This document shows, one piece after another, positions 27,213-35,947 of a stretch of 64,000 bases of DNA (positions within the stretch are counted from its first letter, which is position 1; each line of letters starts with the position of its first letter). A model generated the notes under the pieces. The model ran no database searches. It was given only the letters and a program-made list of their open reading frames with translations, and was not told where the DNA came from. Made by a program: the position numbers and the translations under genes. The stretch comes from Hymenobacter puniceus (GTDB lineage: Bacteria; Bacteroidota; Bacteroidia; Cytophagales; Hymenobacteraceae): assembly GCF_014333525.1 (NCBI RefSeq), contig NZ_JACSCX010000011.1:1-64000 (forward strand), written 5' to 3'.

Positions 27213-28196
27213 GTGATTTCAACCGAAACTGCCGTTCATACCTTGCTGGCCAAGCTGCCACCGCTGCGCCAGGAAATTGCCAAGGTGATTGTGGGCCAGG
27301 AGGCCGTGCTGGATGAGGTGCTGGTGGCGCTGCTGGCCGGCGGCCACGCCCTGTTGGAGGGCGTGCCGGGTTTGGCCAAAACCCTGCTCGTGCGCACCCT
27401 CGCCCAGGCCACCGACCTGCCCTTCCGCCGCATCCAGTTCACGCCCGACCTGATGCCGACTGATATTCTCGGCACCGAGATTCTGGAGGAAGACCACGGC
27501 ACCGGGCACCGCTCGTTCAAGTTCAATGAAGGCCCCATTTTCGCCAGCCTCGTGCTGGCCGACGAAATCAACCGGACGCCGCCCAAGACGCAGGCCGCGC
27601 TGCTGGAAGCCATGCAGGAAGGCCACGTGACCTACGCCGGCCAGGAGCACGCGCTGCCCAAGCCGTTCTTTTTGCTGGCCACCCAAAACCCCATCGAGCA
27701 AAGCGGCACCTACCCGCTGCCTGAGGCCCAGCTCGACCGGTTTCTGCTTTACATCCGCATCGGCTACCCCACCGAGCAGGAAGAGCTGGCCGTGCTAAGC
27801 GGCACCACTGGCACGGCGCGCCCCGAGGTGAAGTCGGTGCTGGCGGGCGAAGATGTGCGGCAGCTGCAGCAGCTGGTGCGGCAGGTGAGCCTGAGCCCGG
27901 AGCTGCTGAGCTTCGTGAACCGGCTGGTGCGCGCCACGCGCCCGGCCACGTCGGAGGTGAAGTTCATTCAGGACTACGGCCGCTGGGGCGCCGGGCCGCG
28001 CGCCGGCCAGGCCCTGATTCTGTGTGCTAAAGCCCGGGCGCTGCTGCAAGGCCGCTTCGCCGCTACTCTGGAAGATATCCGGGCGCTGGCCCCGGCCGTG
28101 CTGCGCCACCGCGTGCTGCTCAACTTCAACGCCGAAGCCGAAAACCTGACCTCCGACGACGCCGTGGCCGCGCTGCTGAAGGCGGTGGCGGTGTAG
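27213..28196 (+). CDS. MoxR-family AAA+ ATPase
   Basis: A 327-residue cytoplasmic AAA+ chaperone, GTG start at 27213. Motifs: GHALLEGVPGLAKTLLVRTLA (MoxR-type P-loop, GVPGLAKT), FTPDLMPTDILGTEI, Walker B LVLADEINRTPPKTQAALLE, sensor 1 LATQNPIEQSGTYPLPEAQLD and a C-terminal lid. MoxR ATPases usually act with vWA/DUF58 proteins to mature or insert complexes. A DUF58 gene is next, after a palindromic element. First gene of the operon 27213-35067. Confidence 0.95.
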   Translation: MISTETAVHTLLAKLPPLRQEIAKVIVGQEAVLDEVLVALLAGGHALLEGVPGLAKTLLVRTLAQATDLPFRRIQFTPDLMPTDILGTEILEEDHGTGHRSFKFNEGPIFASLVLADEINRTPPKTQAALLEAMQEGHVTYAGQEHALPKPFFLLATQNPIEQSGTYPLPEAQLDRFLLYIRIGYPTEQEELAVLSGTTGTARPEVKSVLAGEDVRQLQQLVRQVSLSPELLSFVNRLVRATRPATSEVKFIQDYGRWGAGPRAGQALILCAKARALLQGRFAATLEDIRALAPAVLRHRVLLNFNAEAENLTSDDAVAALLKAVAV

Positions 28197-28217
28197 GGAT
28201 TGTGGCGGTCTAAAAGC

Positions 28218-28311
28218 ACGTCATGCTGAGTTTGCCGAAGCATCTCTACCTCTGGCTAACTTTTTTGATTAGCACTGCGGTAGAGATGCTTCGGCAAGCT
28301 CAGCATGACGT
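28218..28311. repeat. Palindromic element, GTCATGCTGAGC family (A2)
   Basis: Arms 28218-28250 and 28279-28311, 33 bp with one mismatch. It sits between the MoxR and DUF58 genes, inside what should be one operon. Confidence 0.9.
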
Positions 28312-28332
28312 TCACTAATTGAAACTAACCAC

Positions 28333-29208
28333 ATGCTTTCCCCCGAACTTCTCCACGCCCTTCACAACCTGCCGCTGGCGGCTAAGCGGGCGGCCGAGGG
28401 CTTCCTGCATGGTGCCCACGTGAGCCGGCGCAAAGGCGCAGGCATGGAGTTCAGCCAGTACCGCCCCTACCAGCCCGGCGACGACCTGCGTCGCCTCGAC
28501 TGGCGCCTGGCCGCTCGCTCCGACCGGTATTACCTGCGTGAGTCGGACGTGGACACCAGCCTGACGGTGCACCTCGTGCTGGACGCCACCGCCAGCATGA
28601 ACCACCCCGACGACAACGGCCTCACCAAGCTCGACTATGCCCGGCTGCTGCTGGGCGCGCTGGCCTACCTGGCCCAGCAGCAGGGCGACGCTGTAGGCCT
28701 TACGATTCTGCACCCGGCCGGTTTGCGCCACCTACCGCCCCGCGCCGACGCCCGCCAGCTGCCGCGCCTCTACCACGCCCTCGAAACCGCCGAAGCCGCC
28801 GGCACCTTCCCAACCCAGGAAACCCTGGCTCCGCTCACGGCCCGCCGCCAGCGCGCCCTGGTGGTGTGCGCCACCGATATGTATGAGCAGGACGCGGAAA
28901 TGGAACGCCTGCTTACGCGGCTGCGCGCCGCCTCGGGCGAGGTGCTGCTATTGCACCTGATGGCCGGCAACGAGCTGAATTTCAGCTTCCGCGGCTCCGT
29001 GACGTTCGAGGACCTGGAAACCGGCCAGCGCCTACAGCTCAATGCCGACCAGCAGCGCGCCGCCTGGCAGTTGCAGCTGCAGGAGTGGCTGCGCGCCACC
29101 GCCCAGCAGGCCCGCCGCCACCACTTCGACTACCACCAACTCAGCACCGCCGAGCCGCTCGACAAAGCGTTGCGAGAGTTTCTGCGCCGCCGGGATGCTA
29201 TGGGGTAA
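28333..29208 (+). CDS. DUF58 / vWA-like protein
   Basis: A 291-residue protein with the DUF58 signature GMEFSQYRPYQPGDDLRRLDW at about 37-57. A vWA-like domain follows with a MIDAS-type motif, LDATASM (DxTxS variant of DxSxS). No membrane segment is seen. It is the usual partner of the upstream MoxR ATPase. Confidence 0.93.
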   Translation: MLSPELLHALHNLPLAAKRAAEGFLHGAHVSRRKGAGMEFSQYRPYQPGDDLRRLDWRLAARSDRYYLRESDVDTSLTVHLVLDATASMNHPDDNGLTKLDYARLLLGALAYLAQQQGDAVGLTILHPAGLRHLPPRADARQLPRLYHALETAEAAGTFPTQETLAPLTARRQRALVVCATDMYEQDAEMERLLTRLRAASGEVLLLHLMAGNELNFSFRGSVTFEDLETGQRLQLNADQQRAAWQLQLQEWLRATAQQARRHHFDYHQLSTAEPLDKALREFLRRRDAMG

Positions 29209-29239
29209 TGAGGTGGTAGAGTGATAAAGTACAAGGATA

Positions 29240-29338
29240 GTCATGCAGAGCGCAGCATCTCGCGTACTGACGCAGGGTTAATATCGCACAGGGTTACAAT
29301 TACAACGTCAGCACGCGAGATGCTGCGCTCTGCATGAC
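29240..29338. repeat. Palindromic element, GTCATGCAGAGC variant (A-related)
   Basis: Arms 29240-29271 and 29307-29338, 32 bp with one mismatch. The ends (GTCATGC...GCATGAC) match family A, but the inner part reads GCAGCATCTCGCG. The right arm contains the first ATG (29334) of the next open frame. Confidence 0.88.
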
Positions 29339-31037
29339 GTTTCTGCATCACCCTACGACTCCACCACAATCTACCACAAGCAGCCTGCCGCTCAAATTCC
29401 CGACCTTTCTTCTACCATTTCACTTGCCGTTCGTTTTGCCCACGATTCTTCTTTCTGATGCTGCTGCCGGCTGGCTGGCGCTGCTGGCGCTGGCGGTTCC
29501 GGTGGCTATTCACTTGTGGAACCGGCGGCCGGGGCGCACGGTGCAGGTGGGCAGTGTGCGTTGGCTGCAGGCTGCTGCCAACCGCCGTTTGCGCAACCTG
29601 CGGCTGGAACAGCTGGCTCTGCTGCTGCTGCGGGCCGCCATTGTAGGCCTGGTGGCGCTGGCCGTAGCGGGGCCACAGTGGCAGCAGCGCCAACCAGCCC
29701 GGCCAATCCGCGGCCTGATACTCTTGGCTCCCGACGTGCTGCAACCCGACGTGCTGCCCGCTCTGCGCCCTACTATCGACTCGTTGCGCCGCCGCGACTA
29801 CGAACTGCGGCTGTTCGCGCCAGGCTTCCGCACGGTTTCCGCTGCCACCTGGGCTCAACCCGATTCGCTGGCGTTGCTGCTGCCCCCCGCTACTGCGCTG
29901 CCCGATGACTACTGGCTGCGGGCCCGGCAGGCTGCCGACTCGTTTCCGGGCCGGCCGCTGCAGGTGCTGAGTGGCTCCGCGCTGCCACATTTCCGCGGCG
30001 CCCGGCCTACGCTGCCAACGCGCCTCACCTGGCAAACCGTCCCGCTGCCCGATTCTACGGCGTGGCTAGCTCAGGCATTCCAGCCTCACCCCGATTCGCT
30101 GCGTTTGCTGGTGGGCTATAGTCAGGAAGAAGCCACTAATTTCCGGACCGTGCATGTGGCTTCGCCGCGTGCCAGCGGGCCCGTGCCGGTGCCCGGCTTG
30201 CCCGGGCTGCAGTATCGGGCGGGCAGCCCGGCGGTGCTGCGCTCCGCAGGCCAGACTGATGTGCCGGTACTCACCGCGCCGCTGCGGGTAGTACTGTATG
30301 CTGACGCCGCGCACGCGCCGGCGGCCCGATATCTGCAGGCGGCGCTACGGGCCGTGGCGCCGGGCCTTCCGCAGCCGCTGGAAGTCCGCACCATAATGCC
30401 CGCAGCCCGCTTCAACACTCCGCCCGACTGGCTGTTCTGGCTCAGCGACCAGCCAGCACCGGCTGCGTGGCTGGCGCAAGCACAACGGGGCAGCCATCTC
30501 TGGCAGGAAACCACCGCCGGTACTCCCGTGGCTGCTCAGCTTGATCTGACCGGCCTGGTTTCTGAGGCTGCTGCGGCCGTAGAGGTTACACGGCTAGACA
30601 CCAGCCATATCCTGGCCACACAGAGTATTGTGTGGCAAACGGGCACCGGCCAGCCGGTGCTGCTCCGGCAGCAAGCGGGCAAAGGCAGCCGCTACCACCT
30701 GCGCACCCGCCTGCAGCCCTCCTGGACCAATCTCCCTGAAACTACCGCCCTACCTACTCTGCTGCTGCAGCTACTCCGCACTGAATCCGTAGATGCGCAG
30801 CTAGTTGCCGCCCAGCCTGCCCCGGCGGAGCGTCGGCGGCTGGATGCCCGCCAGCTGGGCGCCGCCAGCTGGCACCCCGTGAGTAGCATTCCAACCCAAA
30901 CCAAACTGCAGGCGCTGCCGTCGCTGCTGGTGGCGTTGCGGCCCTGGGTGGTGCTGGTGGCTTTGTTGCTGTTTGCGTTGGAAAGAGGACTCGCTTACCG
31001 CCGGGCCTCTGTTTCGCCTTCTTCTCCCGTAGCCTGA
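29334..31037 (+). CDS. BatA-like N-terminal membrane protein
   Basis: Up to 567 residues. It has the BatA N-terminal module: a TM helix (AAGWLALLALAVPVAIHLWNRR), GRTVQVGSVRWLQ, and a second helix (LLLLRAAIVGLVALAVAG). A large extracytoplasmic region follows, then a C-terminal helix near residue 545. The ATG at 29334 lies inside the palindromic element, and the first 30 or so residues are low-complexity. In-frame TTG codons at 29424 and 29436 would start just before the first TM helix and are better biological starts. Fourth-gene overlap: its TGA shares one base with the next ATG. Confidence 0.85.
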   Translation: MTFLHHPTTPPQSTTSSLPLKFPTFLLPFHLPFVLPTILLSDAAAGWLALLALAVPVAIHLWNRRPGRTVQVGSVRWLQAAANRRLRNLRLEQLALLLLRAAIVGLVALAVAGPQWQQRQPARPIRGLILLAPDVLQPDVLPALRPTIDSLRRRDYELRLFAPGFRTVSAATWAQPDSLALLLPPATALPDDYWLRARQAADSFPGRPLQVLSGSALPHFRGARPTLPTRLTWQTVPLPDSTAWLAQAFQPHPDSLRLLVGYSQEEATNFRTVHVASPRASGPVPVPGLPGLQYRAGSPAVLRSAGQTDVPVLTAPLRVVLYADAAHAPAARYLQAALRAVAPGLPQPLEVRTIMPAARFNTPPDWLFWLSDQPAPAAWLAQAQRGSHLWQETTAGTPVAAQLDLTGLVSEAAAAVEVTRLDTSHILATQSIVWQTGTGQPVLLRQQAGKGSRYHLRTRLQPSWTNLPETTALPTLLLQLLRTESVDAQLVAAQPAPAERRRLDARQLGAASWHPVSSIPTQTKLQALPSLLVALRPWVVLVALLLFALERGLAYRRASVSPSSPVA

Positions 31038-33292
31038 TGCCCACCACTGCGACCGTGCCTTACTTGAATTTGCTGCGCAGTATTGCCCGCCACGAAGCGC
31101 GCCGCCCCAGCGCCGCCGTGCTGCTGGTACTGGCAGCAGCTGGCGTAGCAGCCGGAGCCTGGGGCTGGCGCTGGCCGGCGGCATGGCCCGCAGCCGGTGC
31201 GGCTTTCCTGCTGGCGCTGGCGCTGGGCGCGGCAGTGCTGTACCGACTAAACCAGCCCCGCCTACCTGCTCTCACCCGTCGCCTCGACCGTCTCTATCCA
31301 ACGCTGGAAGACAGCACGGGCCTGCTATTGCACACCGAGGAAGCCAGGCCACTCAACCTACTGGAGCAACTGCAGCAGCAGCGCATTGCGGAGCGGCTGA
31401 CAGCTTTGCAGCACGCACAGCCCTACCTGCTGCCTTTTTCCTGGCAGCCCGCAACGTGGGCAATGGGCGCGTTGCTACTGCTAGCGGCTTGCAGTTCACT
31501 ATATCAGCCGGCCGGTGCCAAACCGGCACCACTACTGGCCGTGCACTTTCCGGAAGCCGCCGCGGCAGCTGCCAAACCCGGCCAGCCCACTCCGCCCCGG
31601 CTGCTGAGCACCCGCATCTGGGTGCAGCCTCCTGCTTACACGCGCCGGGCCGCTTTTGCTCCCACTAGTCTGAGCTTCAGCTGCCCGGCTGGTTCGCGGG
31701 TGCGTTGGACAGTGCAGGTCAGTAAGCCGGGCAGTGCGCCGCCCCTGCTGGAGTTGGGGCGGCAGCGCCGGCCAATGCGAGCAGTGCCCGGCCAGCCCAC
31801 GCAGTTTGTAGTGGAGCTGTCGGCCACGGCGTCGGGGCTGTATCACCTGCGCTTTGCCGGGCAGAATTCCGAAGATTACGCCCTCGATGTGCAGCCCGAC
31901 CGCGCCCCGACGCTGCAGATACAAACGCCCAAGCCCTACTCGCTCATCGAGTTCGGCCAACGCCCGCAGGTGGCGGTGCGCGTGGCCATGCGCGACGACT
32001 ACGGCCTGTCCGAAGCCCAGCTAGTGGCCACCGTGGCCCAGGGCCAGGGCGAGGCCGTGAAGTTCAGAGAGGTGATATCCGACCTGAGTGGCCCCTTGCG
32101 CGGGCAGCCGCAGCAGGCCACGCTAAGCTCGCTGCTCAACCTGCCCAAACTAGGCCTCACCTACGGCGACGAAGTGTACTTCCACGTTCGGGCCCGCGAC
32201 AATTTCCGCCAGCTCACCCGCTCCGACACCTACCTTGTGCAATGGGAAGACACCACCGTGCAGGATGGCCTCACCGACATTTCACTGAGCGTAAACGTGG
32301 TACCCGCCTACTTCCGCAGCCAGCGCCAGATCATCATCGACACCGAGAAGCTGCTGGCGGAAAAACCCAAGCTGACGGCCACCGATTTTGCGGAGCGTGG
32401 CAATACCCTCGGTTTCGACCAGAAGGTGCTGCGTTTGCGCTACGGCAAGTTTCTGGGCGAGGAGTTTGAAGGCAGCATCGGGGAAACCGCCGGTCCGCCC
32501 GCCAAATCTGGCGACGAACACGCTGACGATAACAAGGAAGGGGAAGTCGACCACGCCGACGAAAATCCTGCCGAGCACGCCAGCCATGACCACGGCACCG
32601 ACCATTCGCCAGCTGGTGAAGCCGGCTCCGCCAATGGCGCCGCGGCCCTCATGGATGCCTACGTGCACAAGCACGACGACTCTGAAACTGCCGATTTCCT
32701 GGAGCCCGAAGTGAAAGCCAAGTTGCGCGGCGTGCTCAGCCAGATGTGGGAAGCCGAGCTGCGCCTGCGCCTGGCCAAGCCCGCCGAAGCCCTGCCCTAT
32801 GAGTATCGGGCGCTACGCTTGCTCAAGCAGGTGCAGCAGCAAACCCGTGCTTACGTGCGCAATGCCGGCTACGACCCACCCGCTTTGCCCGAAGCTACGT
32901 TGCGTCTGTCCGGCGAGCTGGGCAATGCTGCCGCCCCCCGCCGCACCCGCCAGCTGCCGGTTCCCGCCACCCAGCCCGAAATCAGAGCGGCCGTGCGTCT
33001 ATTGGCAGCTCTGCGTGCTGGGCAGCGCGCTACCCCCGCCGATGCCGTGCTCCTGGACCGCGCCGGCCAAGCCGTGGCGCAGGCCGCCCTGCAGCGCCCA
33101 GGTGCTTATCTGGCAGCTGTGCGGGCACTCCGCCAGCTTTCCGCTGATGCCCGTGCCGGCCATGTTCCGTGCGCTACCTGCTTTGCCCCCGCCGAAAAAG
33201 CCCTGACGGCCCTGCTGCCCCCGCCGCCGGCCGCTCCTACCCGCTCCTCCCGCCCCGACCGCCTGGGCCAACGCTACCTGCAAGCTTTATGA
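31037..33292 (+). CDS. DUF4175-like membrane protein
   Basis: A 751-residue protein with two N-terminal membrane helices (about 25-70) and a third near 140. A large Ig-like/beta-rich extracytoplasmic part follows. The architecture resembles DUF4175 proteins that follow MoxR/DUF58/BatA genes. A striking acidic, His-rich stretch (about 490-545: DEHADDNKEGEVDHADEN, ASHDHGTDHS, YVHKHDD) could bind metal. Overlaps the gene before it by one base and the next by four, so translation is coupled. Exact function unknown. Confidence 0.75.
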   Translation: MPTTATVPYLNLLRSIARHEARRPSAAVLLVLAAAGVAAGAWGWRWPAAWPAAGAAFLLALALGAAVLYRLNQPRLPALTRRLDRLYPTLEDSTGLLLHTEEARPLNLLEQLQQQRIAERLTALQHAQPYLLPFSWQPATWAMGALLLLAACSSLYQPAGAKPAPLLAVHFPEAAAAAAKPGQPTPPRLLSTRIWVQPPAYTRRAAFAPTSLSFSCPAGSRVRWTVQVSKPGSAPPLLELGRQRRPMRAVPGQPTQFVVELSATASGLYHLRFAGQNSEDYALDVQPDRAPTLQIQTPKPYSLIEFGQRPQVAVRVAMRDDYGLSEAQLVATVAQGQGEAVKFREVISDLSGPLRGQPQQATLSSLLNLPKLGLTYGDEVYFHVRARDNFRQLTRSDTYLVQWEDTTVQDGLTDISLSVNVVPAYFRSQRQIIIDTEKLLAEKPKLTATDFAERGNTLGFDQKVLRLRYGKFLGEEFEGSIGETAGPPAKSGDEHADDNKEGEVDHADENPAEHASHDHGTDHSPAGEAGSANGAAALMDAYVHKHDDSETADFLEPEVKAKLRGVLSQMWEAELRLRLAKPAEALPYEYRALRLLKQVQQQTRAYVRNAGYDPPALPEATLRLSGELGNAAAPRRTRQLPVPATQPEIRAAVRLLAALRAGQRATPADAVLLDRAGQAVAQAALQRPGAYLAAVRALRQLSADARAGHVPCATCFAPAEKALTALLPPPPAAPTRSSRPDRLGQRYLQAL

Positions 33293-35067
33293 TGTTCTAT
33301 GTTTTGCTGAGCGCCTGCCTGCTGCTGGGGTTGGGGATAGTTGGCGCGGCCGCCTACCGGCCCGATACCCGCCGGCGTGGGGGGCGTCTGCTGGCCTGCA
33401 TTGCAGCCGTGGCGGCGCTCTGGTTTCTGGCCTATCCGCCGCAACGCACTATAGCAGTACCTCGCTCCGAAGGTATTCTGCTCACGGCCGGCTACTCTCC
33501 CGATACGTTGCGGGCGTTGCTCCGCCGCCTGGGCCCTGCTACCCGCGTGTGGCAATACGCTCCTGACTCAGCGCAGACTACCGCCGGAGTAGTTTCCGTT
33601 GCGCGCCTGGGTGCGCTGCAAGAACAGCTGCCAGCTTTGCGCTACCTACATCTGCTGGGCACGGGCCTGCCCCCGGCCGTACTACCTGAGTTGGGTCCGT
33701 TGAAACTTCTGTGGCATCCACCTGCTGCCCCGGCTGGCTTTCAGGCTGCTTCCTGGAACCACCGTCTAGAACTGGGCCAGCCGCTCCTGGTGGAAGGCTC
33801 CTACCACAGCCCAACCCGCGCGCCAGTCTGGGTACGGCTGCAGGCGGCCGGCACCACCCACGACTCCGTCCGGCTGCCCGCCGGGCGCGGCAGCTTCCGG
33901 CTGCGCTACACACCCAAAACCGCCGGGCGGCTGGTGGCTACCGTATCGGCAGGCCCTACAAAACAGCTGTTGGCCACCGAACCCGTTCCAGCTGAAGTGC
34001 TGCCTACCCGGCCGTTGCGGGTATTGCTGCTGGGCACTACTCCTTCCTTCGAGTTGAAATTTCTGCGCAACCATCTGGCCTCCCGGCAGCACGCCGTAGC
34101 CTGGCGCACTGGCATCAGCCGGGGCCTCACACAAACAGAGTTCAGCAACCAGCCCGCCACCGACCTTAGCCGCCTCACGCCAGCCCTTCTCTCTCGCTAC
34201 GATGTAGTGGTGGCCGATGCACCATTTTTAAGTAACATAAGCGGAGTTGAAGCGCAGACTCTTCGCAGCGCTCAGCGTGCTACTGGGCTGGGCCTAGTGG
34301 TGTTGGCCGAAGCCAATACGCAGCCACGCAGCCTGGGTGGCGCCACTACCATGCGGGTGCTTTCCCAACCTGCCGCCCCCGACCGGCCGCAACGCCTCGT
34401 GTGGCCCGCCACCCAGGCGCTGGTACCTGCCACACTGCAGTTAAGCAGCCCGGCCCGACCACTGGTAGCTGCCAGCCGTCCGGCGCGGGCAGTGGTGGCA
34501 GCCCAGCGTTTAGGGGCCGGTACGGTAGTGGTGTCGGTGCTACCCGAAACGTATCCGTGGCTGCTGCAGAATGAAACCGCCGCTTACGCTGCCTATTGGA
34601 GCCGCTTGCTCTCGGCGGCCGCCCGGCCGGTGGCTGCCGCCACCGAGTGGCTGGCTACTGAGCCCTGGCCCAGGGCTGGCCTGCCTGTGGCACTGCAGAT
34701 GGCAGGAGTTACAAAGGCAGCTCAACCATTACTAGTGTCGGAAGCTACTGGGGTAGCGCTGGCCCAGCTGCCACTCCGCCAAGACGCCCTCTTGCCTGAG
34801 TGGCACACGGCTATGTATTGGCCAACCCGGACCGGATGGCAGCAATTGCAGCGGCCAGGGCAGGCTGCCCAATGGCTCTACATCTTTGGTTCGCAGAATT
34901 GGCAGGGGCCCGAGGCGTTGCGCCGGGTAGCGGCGGCCCGGCCATGGCGGGTGGCTTCATATCTGCCCGCCATTCCCACACATGTGCAAGTGGCCTGGCC
35001 GGCAGGTTGGTTTGTAGCTCTGTTTATAGTGGCCGCTGGCTTTCTGTGGCTGGAAGAGAAACTATAG
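33289..35067 (+). CDS. Membrane protein with amidotransferase-like middle domain
   Basis: 592 residues from the ATG at 33289, which overlaps the upstream stop (ATGA). Two helices at the N-terminus (MMFYVLLSACLLLGLGIVG; LLACIAAVAALWFLAY) and one at the C-terminus (FVALFIVAAGFLWLEEKL) bracket an extracytoplasmic part. The middle (PLRVLLLGTTPSFELKF..., LLSRYDVVVADAPFL, GLGLVVLAEAN) looks like a class I amidotransferase-like Rossmann fold without a clear catalytic Cys. Last gene of the MoxR operon. Confidence 0.75.
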   Translation: MMFYVLLSACLLLGLGIVGAAAYRPDTRRRGGRLLACIAAVAALWFLAYPPQRTIAVPRSEGILLTAGYSPDTLRALLRRLGPATRVWQYAPDSAQTTAGVVSVARLGALQEQLPALRYLHLLGTGLPPAVLPELGPLKLLWHPPAAPAGFQAASWNHRLELGQPLLVEGSYHSPTRAPVWVRLQAAGTTHDSVRLPAGRGSFRLRYTPKTAGRLVATVSAGPTKQLLATEPVPAEVLPTRPLRVLLLGTTPSFELKFLRNHLASRQHAVAWRTGISRGLTQTEFSNQPATDLSRLTPALLSRYDVVVADAPFLSNISGVEAQTLRSAQRATGLGLVVLAEANTQPRSLGGATTMRVLSQPAAPDRPQRLVWPATQALVPATLQLSSPARPLVAASRPARAVVAAQRLGAGTVVVSVLPETYPWLLQNETAAYAAYWSRLLSAAARPVAAATEWLATEPWPRAGLPVALQMAGVTKAAQPLLVSEATGVALAQLPLRQDALLPEWHTAMYWPTRTGWQQLQRPGQAAQWLYIFGSQNWQGPEALRRVAAARPWRVASYLPAIPTHVQVAWPAGWFVALFIVAAGFLWLEEKL

Positions 35068-35175
35068 TTGCCTGACATATCAACCACGTACAGCTAGCAG
35101 CTACCTGCCTGCATACTTGCTTTAAGGACAGACCGTCCGCTGTCCGGCTTGGGCTTGGAAGGAGATACCACTTGG

Positions 35176-35379
35176 CTAGTAGCGGATATCGGGATGGCCT
35201 CCCAGCTTAACGTCCTCTCCATCACCTATCAGAAAGTCGCCCACCATAAATACGGAATCAGCTACCGGCACCTCTTCAGTTGGAGTGATGGGCGCTTCTA
35301 GGCTTGCTGGTTTGGTAGCAGCTGTAGATTCCGCAGATACATCTTGTGGACCAGGAACACGGGATGAAGAATGCAGCAC
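35176..35379 (-). CDS. Possible small hypothetical protein
   Basis: 67 residues, GTG start. The N-terminal half is Ser/Thr/Pro/Glu-rich and disordered. The C-terminal half (VFMVGDFLIGDGEDVKLGG) looks more protein-like. There is no recognised domain. It could be a real short protein, a remnant or chance. Confidence 0.3.
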   Translation of the reverse strand: MLHSSSRVPGPQDVSAESTAATKPASLEAPITPTEEVPVADSVFMVGDFLIGDGEDVKLGGHPDIRY

Positions 35380-35504
35380 GGCAAAAAAATTAAGGCAACT
35401 TATCTGATTAAAACTGCACCTGGGAGAGCGAGCTATAAAGTTTGCATTTTAAATATCAAATACTTCAATATTTCCAGACATTTTCTACTGCTACCCTAAA
35501 AGAA

Positions 35505-35535
35505 AAGCCCGACCTCCGTATAGGAAGCCGGGCTT
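35505..35535 (-). terminator. Rho-independent terminator of the small lipoprotein gene
   Basis: AAGCCCG (35505-35511) pairs with CGGGCTT (35529-35535), with an A-rich left flank that is the T run on the minus strand. It lies 34 nt after the stop of the lipoprotein gene. Confidence 0.75.
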
Positions 35536-35569
35536 CTGCGGAGTCCAGCAAATGCTAGCCTCCAAACAA

Positions 35570-35815
35570 TTACTTCTGCTCGGTCGTCGTCGTGGTGGTC
35601 GACGAAGCCTCGGTGGTAGTAGCAGGAGCCGTGGTAGCTGGAGCAACCGTAGCCGTCGAATCAGTGGCCATAGCCGTCGAATCCATAGCAGGAGCCGTAG
35701 TCTCTACAGTGCCGGTTTCGGTGGTAGTGGTAGATTCGGTAGTGGCGGGCTTCGACTCGCACGAAGCAAGAGCTACGGCGCAGAATAGAGCGGATACCTT
35801 CAGGAGGTTGTTCAT
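35570..35815 (-). CDS. Small Thr/Ala/Ser-rich lipoprotein
   Basis: 81 residues. The signal peptide ends in lipobox ALASC (Cys19). The mature part is almost only Thr, Ser, Ala, Glu, Val and Pro, in TTTTE/ATDST-like runs, so it is disordered, possibly a spacer between membrane and wall. It has its own terminator. It is divergent from the ECF sigma gene. Confidence 0.7.
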   Translation of the reverse strand: MNNLLKVSALFCAVALASCESKPATTESTTTTETGTVETTAPAMDSTAMATDSTATVAPATTAPATTTEASSTTTTTTEQK

Positions 35816-35874
35816 CGTTGTGGTAAGTTTGAAAAATTTGTCTGAAAACCCCGTTCATCCAGAATAAGCCGGAA

Positions 35875-35930
35875 GGTAACCCACGCCCGAAAATAATTTT
35901 TGTGTGGGGTTACCCTGGCGCTTCCAGGGT
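35875..35930. promoter_or_regulatory. Two stacked inverted repeats before the ECF sigma gene
   Basis: GGTAACCCAC (35875-35884) pairs with GTGGGGTTACC (35904-35914) with one bulge. A perfect 7-bp stem, ACCCTGG (35912-35918) and CCAGGGT (35924-35930), follows, overlapping the first by three bases, so the two are mutually exclusive. They end 17 nt before the start codon at 35948. They could form an operator or an RNA switch in the leader. Confidence 0.45.
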
Positions 35931-35947
35931 ATTAACTGCTAAAGTGA

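Larger units (their letters stand above)
35068..35569. other. Intergenic stretch after the MoxR operon
   Basis: It holds one weak minus-strand reading frame (35176-35379) and the terminator at 35505-35535. Otherwise nothing is recognised. Confidence 0.5.
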
